Part shown: positions 50,300-60,826 of the stretch, piece by piece | Numbering within the stretch: position 1 is the first letter of the stretch | How the letters are laid out: every line of letters starts with the position of its first letter | Notes under the pieces: model-generated | Told to the model about the DNA's origin: nothing | The model's input: the letters and a program-made list of their open reading frames with translations, nothing else | The model's database searches: none | Origin: Microcella flavibacter | GTDB taxonomy: Bacteria; Actinomycetota; Actinomycetes; Actinomycetales; Microbacteriaceae | Assembly: GCF_012530535.1 (NCBI RefSeq) | Contig: NZ_CP051299.1 | Coordinates: forward strand, 1,922,001 to 1,986,000 | DNA: 64,000 nucleotides | Reading direction: 5' to 3' | Translations under genes and position numbers: made by a program

Positions 50300-50935
50300 A
50301 TGATCATCACCAAGCGCGAGCACGCCTGCCTCATCGTCGAGAAGGAGGGCGCCGCCCTCGTCATCGATCCGGGCACCTTCACCGCCCCCTTCGAGGTGGA
50401 TGCCCTCACCGCGATCGTCGTCACCCACGAGCACCCCGACCACGTGACGCCCGAGCACCTCGACCGCCTGCGCGCCGCCGCGCCGGGCATCCCCCTCTAC
50501 GCGCCCGCCGGCGTCGCGGCCTCGCTGCCCGAGCAGCCGTGGACGGTCGTCGCCCCCGGCGAGACGGTGGAGGTCGGCCCGTTCTCCCTGCGCTTCACCG
50601 GCGGGCAGCACGCCGAGATCCACCGCAGCATCCCGATCATCGACAACGTCGGCGTGCTCGTCGACGAGCGGCTCTACTACCCCGGCGACTCGTTCGCGCT
50701 GCCCGGCGCCCCGGTCGAGGTGCTCGCCGCACCGTCAAGCGCGCCGTGGCTCAAGATCGGCGAGGTCATGGACTTCGTCGCCGCCGTCGGCGCCCGCCAG
50801 GCCTTCCCGACGCACGAGATGGTCAACTCCGAGGCCGGCAAGGCCATGGCCAACGGGCGCATCGAAGCCGTGCAGCAGCAGCACGGCGGCACCTTCGCGG
50901 CCCTGACGCCGGGCGATGCGCTCGACCTGGGCTGA
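50300..50935 (+). CDS. metallo-beta-lactamase-fold hydrolase
   Basis: A 211-residue MBL-fold protein. The metal motif is VVTHEHPDHVTPEHL, with a preceding VIDPGTF and later GGQHAEIH, YYPGDSF and FPTHEM supplying further His/Asp ligands. The order resembles the UlaG-like/L-ascorbate-lactonase branch. The substrate is unknown. ATG 50300 is favoured by the TACAGT element six bases before it; the frame upstream has no start signal. The nearby CsoR operator suggests metal-linked control. Confidence 0.82.
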   Translation: MIITKREHACLIVEKEGAALVIDPGTFTAPFEVDALTAIVVTHEHPDHVTPEHLDRLRAAAPGIPLYAPAGVAASLPEQPWTVVAPGETVEVGPFSLRFTGGQHAEIHRSIPIIDNVGVLVDERLYYPGDSFALPGAPVEVLAAPSSAPWLKIGEVMDFVAAVGARQAFPTHEMVNSEAGKAMANGRIEAVQQQHGGTFAALTPGDALDLG

Positions 50936-50985
50936 GCGGATCGGCCCGTCAGCTCCGGCTGCACGACGGACTGGCCGCGCAGGAC

Positions 50986-51005
50986 CGGCCCGCCGCAGCG
51001 GGCCG
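50986..51005 (+). terminator. terminator hairpin after the MBL-fold gene
   Basis: CGGCCCGC and GCGGGCCG with a CGCA loop, followed by TTAAC. It lies 50 bases after the stop at 50935. Confidence 0.5.
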
Positions 51006-51015
51006 TTAACGAGCG

Positions 51016-51037
51016 AAGGCCCGCCGGAGCGGGCCTT
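51016..51037 (-). terminator. terminator hairpin after tRNA-Gln
   Basis: AAGGCCCGC and GCGGGCCTT with a four-base loop (TCCG on the minus strand), starting nine bases beyond the tRNA 3' end. Confidence 0.55.
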
Positions 51038-51045
51038 GCGAAGAG

Positions 51046-51117
51046 CTGGGGTACCTGGACTCGAACCAAGAACAACTGAACCAGAATCAGCCGTGTTGCC
51101 AATTACACCATACCCCA
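51046..51117 (-). tRNA. tRNA-Gln (anticodon CTG)
   Basis: A 72-base cloverleaf. The acceptor TGGGGTA pairs with TACCCCA, the anticodon loop is TTCTGGT (CTG), and the T arm is CTTGGTTCGAGTCCAGG. Discriminator G; the CCA end is not encoded. Confidence 0.96.
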
Positions 51118-51248
51118 CCGGGTCGGCCTAGGGCCGATCCGAGCGGCCCACCCTGAGGCGAACCGAGTAGCAAGATTACCCTACCCGCGGCACGGGCACG
51201 AACCACCGGCGCCCGCCCGGCACGCGGCCGGGGTCGAGCGACGCCCGG

Positions 51249-51254
51249 TACGGT
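51249..51254 (+). promoter_or_regulatory. candidate leaderless -10 (TACGGT) of the cytochrome-b-like gene
   Basis: TACGGT, seven bases, then GTG at 51262. It overlaps an earlier in-frame GTG at 51253, which argues that 51262 is the true start. Confidence 0.4.
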
Positions 51255-51261
51255 GGATCCC

Positions 51262-52200
51262 GTGCCGAGCCCCGCCCTCCCCCGCCGTCGCGCGGCGGTC
51301 ATCGCGGGCGGCGTCGCGGTCGTGCTGCTCGTCGTGGCGGTGCTCGCGGCGCGGGCGTTCCGAGCCACCGAGGCGGGGGCATCCTTCATCGAGCAGTACC
51401 CGGGCGCCTACGCGACCCCCGAGGGCACGCCCGACGGCTTCCCCGCGTGGCTGCGGTGGACGCACTTCCTCTCCGCCTTCTTCCTGCTCTTCATCGTCAG
51501 CTCGGGGCTGCACCTGCGCCGCCGGCAGCGGCCGCCCGCGTTCGTCACACGGCGCCGCGAAGGGTTCCTGGCCGCGACGAACCCGACCCGGCTCGGCCTG
51601 CACTCCTGGTGGCACCTGGTCCTCGACACGCTCTGGGTACTGACGGGCCTGATCTACGTCGTGCTGCTCGTCGCCAGCGGCCACTGGGCGCGCATCGTGC
51701 CCACCGACCTCGCCGTGATCCCGAACGCGATCTCGGGCGCCATCCAGTACCTCTCGCTCTCGGTGCCGCGGGGCGACAGCTGGTTCCAGTACGGCAGCCT
51801 GCAGCAGCTCGCCTACTTCGCCACCGTCTTCGTCGCGTCGCCGCTCGCCCTCGTCACCGGCCTGCGCCTCTCCCCCGTCTGGCCCGATCGATGGATGCGC
51901 GCCCGCGGCCCGCTCTCCGACACCGCCGCGCGGCGCACGCACAGCCTGCTGCTCTGGTACTTCCTGGCATTCACGCTCGTCCACGTGAGCCTCGTCCTCC
52001 TCACCGGAGCGCGCAGCAACCTCAACGCCATGTACGTCGGAATCGACGACGCGAGCTCCTGGGTCGGCGTCGGCGTCTTCGCGCTCTCCACCGGCGTCAT
52101 GGCGGCAGCGTGGGTGCTGCTGCGGCCGCCCGCGCAGATCGCGATCGCCGAGCGGGTCGCCGACGTGCGGGTCATGCCGGCGGCGCCGAAACGCGGCTGA
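51262..52200 (+). CDS. cytochrome b561/b-type domain membrane protein
   Basis: A 312-residue membrane protein with about five helices. Helices carry well-placed His pairs: RWTHFLSAFFLLFIVSSGLH, then LHSWWHLVLDTLWVLTGLIY, and later RRTHSLLLWYFLAFTLVHV. This is the di-haem b-type arrangement of the cytochrome b561/Ni-Fe hydrogenase b-subunit superfamily. An N-terminal helix and short outer loop precede them. No oxidoreductase partner gene is adjacent, so the electron donor is unknown. GTG 51262 is preferred over 51253. Confidence 0.75.
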   Translation: MPSPALPRRRAAVIAGGVAVVLLVVAVLAARAFRATEAGASFIEQYPGAYATPEGTPDGFPAWLRWTHFLSAFFLLFIVSSGLHLRRRQRPPAFVTRRREGFLAATNPTRLGLHSWWHLVLDTLWVLTGLIYVVLLVASGHWARIVPTDLAVIPNAISGAIQYLSLSVPRGDSWFQYGSLQQLAYFATVFVASPLALVTGLRLSPVWPDRWMRARGPLSDTAARRTHSLLLWYFLAFTLVHVSLVLLTGARSNLNAMYVGIDDASSWVGVGVFALSTGVMAAAWVLLRPPAQIAIAERVADVRVMPAAPKRG

Positions 52201-52235
52201 CGCACCGCGGCCGTCGCCCGCCGGGCGAGGCGGGG

Positions 52236-52290
52236 GCGGCCGGGCTCAGCGCGGCCGGGCTCAGGGCGGCCGGGCTCAGCGCGGCCGGGC
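52236..52290. repeat. 15-bp tandem repeat, about 3.7 copies
   Basis: The unit GCGGCCGGGCTCAGC starts at 52236, 52251, 52266 and 52281. The fourth copy is incomplete and one copy has a GG change. The repeat spans the 3' end of the padR-type gene. Each unit holds an in-frame TGA for that gene, so three stops occur 15 bases apart. Confidence 0.85.
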
Positions 52291-52572
52291 GCGGCTGGAC
52301 CGTGCGGGCGTGGCCGCGAGCTTCGCCGCGGCGGCCCGCAGGCCCTCGGCGCCCTCCGGCGTGAGCGCGTAGAGCTGACGCGGGGCGCCCGCGTGCTCCC
52401 CCGGGTCGTCGTGGGCCTCGAGCCAGCCCGCGTCGAGCAGGCGGGCGAGAGCGGGATAGACCGTGCCCGAGGGCAGGCCGGTCAACTCGATGATGCTCAG
52501 GCCCCAGAGCGGGGCATCCGCCGCCGCGATCGCCTGCAGCACGGCCACGGTCTGCCGCGTGACCCGCTGCAC
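52276..52572 (-). CDS. PadR-type winged-helix regulator
   Basis: A 98-residue winged-helix protein. The core VLQAIAAADAPLWGLSIIEL, then TGLPSGTVYPALARLLDAGWLEAH and QLYALTPEGAEGL, matches the PadR family. It lacks the usual C-terminal dimerisation helix of longer PadR proteins and ends in a basic tail. The stop lies within a 15-bp tandem repeat. GTG 52572 lies eight bases after the gltX stop, so it may be expressed with gltX. Effector and target unknown. Confidence 0.82.
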   Translation of the reverse strand: MQRVTRQTVAVLQAIAAADAPLWGLSIIELTGLPSGTVYPALARLLDAGWLEAHDDPGEHAGAPRQLYALTPEGAEGLRAAAAKLAATPARSSRARPR

Positions 52573-52580
52573 GGGCGGCT

Positions 52581-54098
52581 CTAGACGGTGGCGCGGAGGG
52601 CGCGCAGGCGGGCGAGGGTCGACTCGCGGCCGAGCAGCTCCATCGACTCGAACAGCGGCGGGCTCACCCGGCGGCCCGAGAGCGCGACGCGCAGCGGGCC
52701 GAAGGCGAGGCGCGGCTTGAGTCCGAGGCCGTCGACGATCGCGGCGCGCAGGGCGGCCTCGATGGGCTCGGGCGTGAAGTCGTCGAGCCCCTCGAGCGCA
52801 GCCAGCCCTGCGTCGAGCACCGCGGGGGCGTCGGCGCCGAGCGAGCCGCGGGCGTCGTCCTCCACGATGAGGGCCGCGTCGTCCACGAACAGGAAGCCGA
52901 GCATCCCGGGCACCTCGCCCAGCAGCCCGACGCGCTCCTGCACCAGCGGAGCGGCCGCCGACAGCAGGGCGCGCTGGCCCTCATCGGGGGCGCCGGCGAG
53001 CACGCCCGCCCCGATCAGGTACGGGATGCTCCGCTCGACGAACACGTCGACGGGCAGCAGCCGCACATGGTCGCCGTTGAGGGCCTCGGCCTTCTTCAGG
53101 TCGAACCGCGCCGGGTTGGGGTTCACGTCGGCGACGTCGAAGGCGGCCGTCATCTCGTCCATCGTGAAGACGTCGCGGTCGTGGCTGAGCGACCAGCCGA
53201 GCAGCGAGAGGTAGTTGAGCAGCCCCTCGGGCACGAAGCCGCGGTCGCGGTGGTGGAACAGGTTCGACTCGGGGTCGCGCTTGGAGAGCTTCTTGTTGTT
53301 CTCGCCCATGACGTAGGGCAGGTGGCCGAACTGCGGCACCGCCTGCGCGACGCCGATGTCGACGAGGGCCGCGTAGAGCGCGATCTGGCGCGGCGTCGAC
53401 GAGAGCAGATCCTCGCCGCGCAGCACGTGCGTGATGCCCATGAGGGCGTCGTCGACGGGGTTGACGAAGGTGTACAGCGGCTGGCCGTTGGGTCGCACGA
53501 GCACGAAGTCGACCATGCTGCTCGCGGGGAAGGTGATCTCACCGCGCACGAGGTCGGTGAAGGTGATGTCGGCCTCGGGCACCCGCAGGCGCAGCGCCGG
53601 CGAACGGCCCTCGGCGCGGTAGGCGGCGCGCTGCTGCTCGGTGAGCTCGCGCTCGCTGTTGTCGTAGCCGCGCTTCGGGTCGAGACCGTTCGCGATGTTG
53701 CGCGCCTCGATCTCCTCGCCCGTGAGGTAGCTCTCGTAGAGGTGCCCGGCCTCGAGCAGCTGCGCGATGATGCCCTGATAGATCTCGCCGCGCTGCGACT
53801 GCCGGTACGGCGCGTGCGGGCCGCCGACCTCGACGCCCTCGTCCCAGTCGAGGCCGAGCCAGCGCAGCGCATCGAGCAGCTGGTGGTAGCTCTCCTCGCT
53901 GTCGCGGGCCGCATCCGTGTCCTCGATGCGGAAGATCAGCTTGCCGCCCGTGTGCCGCGCGTACGCCCAGTTGAACAGGGCCGTGCGGATGAGCCCGACG
54001 TGCGGGGTGCCGGTCGGCGAGGGGCAGAAGCGCACCCGCACGTCGGCGCCGGTGGCGGAGGAGAAGAGGGGCGCGGGGGCGGTGCTGGCGGCGTTCAT
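52581..54098 (-). CDS. gltX: glutamyl-tRNA synthetase
   Basis: A 505-residue class I synthetase. The HIGH-type motif reads [20 protein letters not shown] and the KMSKS-type motif [13 protein letters not shown]. The Rossmann insert and C-terminal anticodon domain are of normal length. It charges tRNA-Glu, one copy of which lies at 48827-48899; a separate GlnRS is not seen, so tRNA-Gln (51046-51117) may be charged via GatCAB. The ATG lies 11 bases after the MFS stop, so the two may be cotranscribed. Confidence 0.96.
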   Translation of the reverse strand: MNAASTAPAPLFSSATGADVRVRFCPSPTGTPHVGLIRTALFNWAYARHTGGKLIFRIEDTDAARDSEESYHQLLDALRWLGLDWDEGVEVGGPHAPYRQSQRGEIYQGIIAQLLEAGHLYESYLTGEEIEARNIANGLDPKRGYDNSERELTEQQRAAYRAEGRSPALRLRVPEADITFTDLVRGEITFPASSMVDFVLVRPNGQPLYTFVNPVDDALMGITHVLRGEDLLSSTPRQIALYAALVDIGVAQAVPQFGHLPYVMGENNKKLSKRDPESNLFHHRDRGFVPEGLLNYLSLLGWSLSHDRDVFTMDEMTAAFDVADVNPNPARFDLKKAEALNGDHVRLLPVDVFVERSIPYLIGAGVLAGAPDEGQRALLSAAAPLVQERVGLLGEVPGMLGFLFVDDAALIVEDDARGSLGADAPAVLDAGLAALEGLDDFTPEPIEAALRAAIVDGLGLKPRLAFGPLRVALSGRRVSPPLFESMELLGRESTLARLRALRATV

Positions 54099-54109
54099 CG
54101 CCCCCGATC

Positions 54110-55447
54110 CTACCGGCGGGCGGGTCGGCGCCCGGCGGTGCGGGTCAGCAGCAGCGCCACCACGACGACCGCGGTCAGCCCGAGCGCCGCGAACGAGAGA
54201 CCGCTGTACCCGGCCATCGCGAGCACCACGCCGGCGAGCGCCCCGCCGACCGCGCCCGATCCGCTCATGAGCAGGTCGCTGCGGCCCTGCACGACCGTGC
54301 GCCGCGCGGGCGCGGTGGAGTCGGTGAGCAGAGCGGATCCGGCGACCGTCGAGGCGCTCCAGCCGAGCCCGAGCGCGATCAGGCCCGCGACGACCCACCC
54401 CTCGCTCTCGGCGCCGAGCCCCGTCATCAGCAGGCTCGCGACGAGCATCCCCTGACCCAGCAGGATGGTGCCCCACCGGCCGAGCCGGTCGCTCAGGATG
54501 CCGAAGACGGGCGAGAGCGCGTACATGCCCGCGATGTGCAGGCTGATCGTGAGACCGACGATCGTGAGCGTCGCGCCGTGGTCGGTGAGGTGCACGGGCG
54601 TCATCGCCATGACGCTCACCATCGTCGCGTGGCTGAGCGCGATGGCGATGAGGGCGAGACGGATGCCCGGCCGATCGTCGACCTCGACCGCCGCGGTCTG
54701 CCCGCCGCCGGCGTCGCGGGCGGCGGCGTCCCGCCGCTCCTGCTCGAGGGCGAGGCGCCGCGCGACCCGCAGCGGGTCGGGCCGGAGCGCCACGAGGTAC
54801 AGCACCGCGGCCAGCGCCTGCGCGGCGATCGTGAACAGGAACGGCCCCGTCAGCGCGGGCATGCCGAGCACGGCGCCGAGCGACTCCCCCGGCCCGATGA
54901 GGTTCGGCCCGCTCACCGCGCCGACGGTGGTCGCCCAGACGACGAGCGAGAGATCGCGGCCGCGCGTCGCGGGGGCGGCGAGGTCGGCGGCGGCGAAGCG
55001 CGACTGCAGGTTCACGGCGGTGCCGACCCCGATGAGCAGGATGCCCACCAGCAGCAGGGGTGTCGACGCGAGCCCCCCGGCCACGATGCACAGCGCGGCC
55101 CCCGTCGCCGCGAGCGCGGCGCCGGTCGCGAGCGCCCTCGCCCGCCCGGCCCGCGCGGCGAGCCTCGCGAGCGGGATCGCCGCGAGCGCGGCGCCGAGCG
55201 TCGCCATCGTGGCGGCGAGGCCGCTGAGCGCGGGTGAGCCGCTCACCTCGGCGACGACGATGGCGCCGATCGAGAGCGTCGACCCCATGCCGAGACCGGC
55301 GAGCACCTGGCCGGCCATGAGCGTTCCGCGGGTGCGGCGCTGCAGCCGGGCGACCTCATCGGGCGCGAGATCCGGCACGAGGTCGGGCGCATCGGCGAGC
55401 GGATCGCCCGGGGCGCCCGGGCGTCGCGGGGTGCGCGCGGTGGTCAT
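54110..55447 (-). CDS. MFS transporter
   Basis: A 445-residue 12-helix major facilitator protein with a 40-residue Pro/Asp-rich cytoplasmic start and a charged central loop ([17 protein letters not shown]). MFS loop motifs are recognisable in [16 protein letters not shown] and [16 protein letters not shown] drug or metabolite export role is likely, without a definable substrate. The ATG follows TACGGT by six bases. gltX begins 11 bases downstream. Confidence 0.85.
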   Translation of the reverse strand: MTTARTPRRPGAPGDPLADAPDLVPDLAPDEVARLQRRTRGTLMAGQVLAGLGMGSTLSIGAIVVAEVSGSPALSGLAATMATLGAALAAIPLARLAARAGRARALATGAALAATGAALCIVAGGLASTPLLLVGILLIGVGTAVNLQSRFAAADLAAPATRGRDLSLVVWATTVGAVSGPNLIGPGESLGAVLGMPALTGPFLFTIAAQALAAVLYLVALRPDPLRVARRLALEQERRDAAARDAGGGQTAAVEVDDRPGIRLALIAIALSHATMVSVMAMTPVHLTDHGATLTIVGLTISLHIAGMYALSPVFGILSDRLGRWGTILLGQGMLVASLLMTGLGAESEGWVVAGLIALGLGWSASTVAGSALLTDSTAPARRTVVQGRSDLLMSGSGAVGGALAGVVLAMAGYSGLSFAALGLTAVVVVALLLTRTAGRRPARR

Positions 55448-55453
55448 CCCCTC

Positions 55454-55459
55454 ACCGTA
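55454..55459 (-). promoter_or_regulatory. candidate leaderless -10 (TACGGT) of the MFS-gltX unit
   Basis: TACGGT, spacer GAGGGG, then ATG at 55447. Confidence 0.45.
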
Positions 55460-55499
55460 CGCCAGCCGAGAGGCGCGGAGCGAGGCCGATCAGCGCGCG

Positions 55500-56279
55500 T
55501 CAGTAGTCGCGGTCGTCGCGGTTCTTGGCGGGGTTCGAGAGGGTGCCGAGCCCCTCGATCGTGATGTCGACGGTCTGGCCGTCGACGAAGCTGCCGAGGC
55601 CGTCGGGGGTGCCGGTGAGGATGACGTCGCCGGGCAGCAGCGTCCACACGTCGGTGATGAACTCGATGAGCTCGGGGATGCCGTGCAGCAGGTCGCGGGT
55701 GTTGCCCTTGCGGCGCAGCTCGCCGTCGACGTGCGTCTCGATCTCGAGGGCGGTCGGGTCGATCTCGGTGTCGATGAAGGGGCCGAGCGGGCAGAAGGTG
55801 TCGTAGCCCTTCGCGCGCGCCCACTGGCCGTCGGCGAACATGACGTCGCGGGCCGAGACGTCGTTGGCGATCGTGACGCCGAAGACGACGTCGCGCCAGT
55901 CCTCCTTCTTCACGCGCTTCGCGACCTTGCCGATGACGAGCGCGAGCTCGCCCTCGTGCACGATGCGGCCCTCGACCGGCGGGATGATGATCGGATCGCC
56001 GGGGCCGACCACGGCGGTGTTCGGCTTGAGGAAGATGAGCGGGGTGGACGGGCCCTCGTGCCCCATCTCCTTGCGGTGGGCGGCGTAGTTCATGCCGACG
56101 CAGATCACCTTCGATCGCGGGATGACCGGCGCGAGGATCGTCGCCTGCGCGAGCGGCACGCGCTCGCCGGTGGTCTCGAAGCCGTGAAACATGGGGTCGC
56201 CCGCGAGCACAACCAGGTCGTCGTCATCGAGCACGCCGAAGCGCGGGTCTCCGTCGGTGCTGAATCGCGCGATCTTCAC
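55500..56279 (-). CDS. fumarylacetoacetate hydrolase-family protein
   Basis: A 259-residue FAH-domain enzyme. Metal and catalytic segments are VICVGMNYAAHRKEMGHE, LIFLKPNTAVVGPGDPI, HEGELALVIGK, ANDVSARDVMF and VILTGTPDGLG. Members hydrolyse or decarboxylate beta-diketo acids or act as acylpyruvases/oxaloacetate decarboxylases; the exact substrate is uncertain. The GTG start is six bases after TAGGCT, with a perfect 20-base palindrome just upstream that may be a repressor site. Confidence 0.88.
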   Translation of the reverse strand: MKIARFSTDGDPRFGVLDDDDLVVLAGDPMFHGFETTGERVPLAQATILAPVIPRSKVICVGMNYAAHRKEMGHEGPSTPLIFLKPNTAVVGPGDPIIIPPVEGRIVHEGELALVIGKVAKRVKKEDWRDVVFGVTIANDVSARDVMFADGQWARAKGYDTFCPLGPFIDTEIDPTALEIETHVDGELRRKGNTRDLLHGIPELIEFITDVWTLLPGDVILTGTPDGLGSFVDGQTVDITIEGLGTLSNPAKNRDDRDY

Positions 56280-56285
56280 GGGTGG

Positions 56286-56291
56286 AGCCTA
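56286..56291 (-). promoter_or_regulatory. candidate leaderless -10 (TAGGCT) of the FAH gene
   Basis: TAGGCT, spacer CCACCC, then GTG at 56279. Confidence 0.45.
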
Positions 56292-56308
56292 CTCTCGAAA
56301 CGGGGTCT

Positions 56309-56328
56309 TTCCATGCAGATGCATGGAA
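56309..56328. promoter_or_regulatory. palindromic operator candidate
   Basis: TTCCATGCAGATGCATGGAA: nine-base perfect arms around GA. It covers the -35 position relative to the TAGGCT at 56286-56291. Binding factor unknown; no regulator gene is adjacent. Confidence 0.5.
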
Positions 56329-56365
56329 CTGTGAGCGTTCGGTGCCGCGGGGCACCGGCCGGCGA

Positions 56366-56866
56366 TCAGACCGGGGTCACCACGTAGGTGGCGGTGGTCT
56401 CGCCGTTCGTCGTCGCGATCGCGAGGTTCACGACGTACTCGGCGCCGGTGAAGGTGCCGAAGGCGCTCGTGGGATCGCTCGAGACGTTGCTCGCAGCGAA
56501 GCCAGCGCCCTCGAGCGCCGCGCGGGCACCCTCGAAGGCGGCCGCGTCGTCGATGCGCACCTGCGCCACCCAGCCGACGCCGTCCGGACCGCCGGCGCCC
56601 CCGACGATCTCGCCGCCCAGGAGGGGGATGGCCTGCGGGAACGAGGCCGGCAGCTCGCCATCGGTCGACAGCTCGGCGCCGCCGAGCACGTCCTCCGCGA
56701 GACCGCGGACGGACTCGTCGAGGCCCTCGGTCACCTGATCCACGCCCGAGCCGACGACGCCTTCGACGAGGTTGTCGAGCGGGGTGCCCGTGCACGCGGA
56801 GGTGCCGAGCACGAGGCCCGCGGCGAGGACGGCGGTCAGGGTGAGGCGCGAGCGCGAGGCGGGCAT
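56366..56866 (-). CDS. lipoprotein, unknown function
   Basis: A 166-residue protein. The signal peptide ends in LGTSAC (Cys near residue 25), so it should be lipid-anchored outside. The mature part has an acidic Gly/Val/Leu helix region (residues 28-70) and a small alpha/beta domain (PQAIPLLGGEIV, VAQVRIDDAAAFEGARAAL, YVVNLAIATTNGETTATYVV). No family is named. The ATG has AAGGAG six bases upstream. A strong hairpin separates it from typA. Confidence 0.75.
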   Translation of the reverse strand: MPASRSRLTLTAVLAAGLVLGTSACTGTPLDNLVEGVVGSGVDQVTEGLDESVRGLAEDVLGGAELSTDGELPASFPQAIPLLGGEIVGGAGGPDGVGWVAQVRIDDAAAFEGARAALEGAGFAASNVSSDPTSAFGTFTGAEYVVNLAIATTNGETTATYVVTPV

Positions 56867-56889
56867 CCGGGTCTCCTTCTCGAAGGGGA

Positions 56890-56923
56890 GCGCGCGGCGC
56901 GGGGCAGAGCCCGCGCCGCGCGC
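56890..56923 (-). terminator. strong hairpin after typA
   Basis: GCGCGCGGCGCGGG and its exact complement form a 14-pair all-GC stem with a six-base loop, seven bases after the typA stop. On the minus strand TCCCCTTCG follows. Confidence 0.65.
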
Positions 56924-56930
56924 CGGTGGA

Positions 56931-58838
<1,908 letters not shown>

Positions 58839-58949
58839 ACGAGAAGCCTTACGAATCAGGGGGTGGACGGCCCGGAGCGCGCGGAACGGCGGGGGCCGGT
58901 GGATCAGTCTACCCGCTGACCACCGCCGCCCGCCCGGTTCCGCGTCGGA

Positions 58950-60746
58950 TCAGGCGTCGGCGGTCTCCGCGAGCACCTGGCGGCGCAGCTCGCGGCGGTC
59001 GCGCTGCAGCGCCGGGTCGGGCACCGGCACCGCCGCGATGAGGCGCTGCGTGTACGGCTCCTGCGGCGAGCGGAGGATCTGGTCGCGCTCCCCCAGCTCG
59101 ACGATGCGGCCGTGGTGCATGACCGCGATGCGGTCGGCCATGATGTCGACGACCGCGAGGTCGTGGCTGATGAAGAGGCAGGCGAACTTGTAGTGCTCCT
59201 GCAGCTCCTTCAGCAGATCCAGCACGATGGCCTGCACCGAGACGTCGAGCGCCGAGGTGGGCTCATCGGCCACGAGCAGCTCGGGGCCGAGCGAGAGCGC
59301 GCGGGCGATGCCGACGCGCTGCTTCTGACCGCCCGAGAGCTCGTAGGGGTAGCGGTTGCGGTAGTTGCGCGGCAGCCGCACCGAGTCGAGCAGCTCCTCG
59401 ACCTTGCGGTCGAGCTCGGCACCCTTGGCGACGCCCGCCAGCAGCATCGGCTCGCCGATGCTCTCGCCGATCGGCATGCGGGGGTTGAGCGAGGACGACG
59501 GGTCCTGGAAGACGATGCCGACCTTGCGGAAGGCCTCGCGGCGCTGGCCGCGGTCGGCGTTCGACAGCGCGATGCCGCCGACGGTGAGCTCGCCCTCGGC
59601 GATGGGCTGCAGGCCGATGGCGGCGCGGCCGATCGTCGACTTGCCCGAGCCGGACTCGCCGACGAGCCCGAGCACCTCGCCCTTGACGATCTGGAAGCTG
59701 ACGTCGTCGACGGCGCGGAACGCCGCGACGCGACCGCGCTTGCCGTACTCGATGGCGACGTTCTCGAGCGTCAGCACCGCCTCGGTCGAGCGCTCGCCGG
59801 CACGGGCCGCGTGCGACACGGTGACCCCGACGGATCCGGTGGCGGGCGCGGCGGCCGGCGCCCCGCCCTGCTCGTCGTGGACGACGTCGGCCAGCGCGGC
59901 GGTCAGGTCGATGGCCTCGTCGGCGCCGCCGCCCTCGCCGAGGCGGGGCACGGCCGCGAGGAGCGCCTGCGTGTAGGGGTGCTGCGGCGCCGCGAAGACG
60001 TCGGCGACGGTGCCCGACTCGACGATGTCGCCCTCCTTCATCACGACGATGCGGTCGGCGAGGTCGGCGACGACGCCCATGTCGTGGGTGATGAGGAGAA
60101 CGGCCGAGCCGAGGCGGTCCTTCAGATCGCGCATGAGCTCGAGGATCTCGGCCTGCACGGTGACGTCGAGCGCCGTCGTCGGCTCGTCGGCGATGAGCAG
60201 CTTGGGGTCGCACGAGATCGACTGCGCGATCATCGCGCGCTGGCGCTGGCCGCCCGAGAGCTGGTGGGGGTAGGAGTTGAACGCCTTCTCGGGGTCGGGC
60301 ATCTCGACCATCGCGAGCAGCTCGAGCGCGCGCTCCTTGGCCTTGGAGGGGATGATGCCGAAGTGCAGGCGCAGCGTCTCGACGATCTGGAACCCGACCG
60401 TGTAGACGGGGTTGAGCGCCGTCATCGGCTCCTGGAAGATGACCGCGATGTCCTTGCCGCGCACCTTGCGCATCGCGGCGTCGGGGAGGCCCCGCAGCTC
60501 GCGACCGCCGAGCTTGACGCTGCCCGTGATGCGGGCGTTGTCGGGCAGCAGGTCGAGGATGGCCATGGAGCTCGCGCTCTTGCCGGAGCCGGACTCGCCG
60601 ACGATGGCGAGCACCTCGCCCGCGGCGACGCTGTAGGTGAGGTTCTTGGCCGCGGGCACCCAGGCGCGGTCGACGCCGAAGTCGACGCTGAGGTCGCGCA
60701 CCTCGAGCACGGTGCCGGTGGTCTTGATGGTCTCGGTGACGGTCAT
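58950..60746 (-). CDS. oligopeptide ABC transporter, fused double ATPase (DppD-DppF type)
   Basis: A 598-residue protein with two full ABC ATPases. The first (about residues 12-270) has GESGSGKSASS, LSGGQRQRAM and LLIADEPTTALD. The second (about 330-590) has GESGSGKSTIG, LSGGQKQRVG and LLVADEPTSALD. Each domain is of the oligopeptide/dipeptide type, and the downstream signature HPYTQALLAAVP / EPYTQRLIAAVP is present in both. ATG 60746 has AGGAG eight bases upstream. It serves the permeases at 61455-63991 on the same strand, although an opposite-strand gene lies between. Confidence 0.92.
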   Translation of the reverse strand: MTVTETIKTTGTVLEVRDLSVDFGVDRAWVPAAKNLTYSVAAGEVLAIVGESGSGKSASSMAILDLLPDNARITGSVKLGGRELRGLPDAAMRKVRGKDIAVIFQEPMTALNPVYTVGFQIVETLRLHFGIIPSKAKERALELLAMVEMPDPEKAFNSYPHQLSGGQRQRAMIAQSISCDPKLLIADEPTTALDVTVQAEILELMRDLKDRLGSAVLLITHDMGVVADLADRIVVMKEGDIVESGTVADVFAAPQHPYTQALLAAVPRLGEGGGADEAIDLTAALADVVHDEQGGAPAAAPATGSVGVTVSHAARAGERSTEAVLTLENVAIEYGKRGRVAAFRAVDDVSFQIVKGEVLGLVGESGSGKSTIGRAAIGLQPIAEGELTVGGIALSNADRGQRREAFRKVGIVFQDPSSSLNPRMPIGESIGEPMLLAGVAKGAELDRKVEELLDSVRLPRNYRNRYPYELSGGQKQRVGIARALSLGPELLVADEPTSALDVSVQAIVLDLLKELQEHYKFACLFISHDLAVVDIMADRIAVMHHGRIVELGERDQILRSPQEPYTQRLIAAVPVPDPALQRDRRELRRQVLAETADA

Positions 60747-60826
60747 GATGCGGTCTCCTGCGAGTGGGGGAGGAACGGCGAGCGCGAGGATTGGTGCGCC
60801 GGTTCCGCGGGTGTCAGCATGGGGGG

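Noticed and set aside
52236-52290. CRISPR array
   Set aside because: The repeats are contiguous 15-mers without spacers. No cas gene or spaced direct-repeat array was seen in the window.
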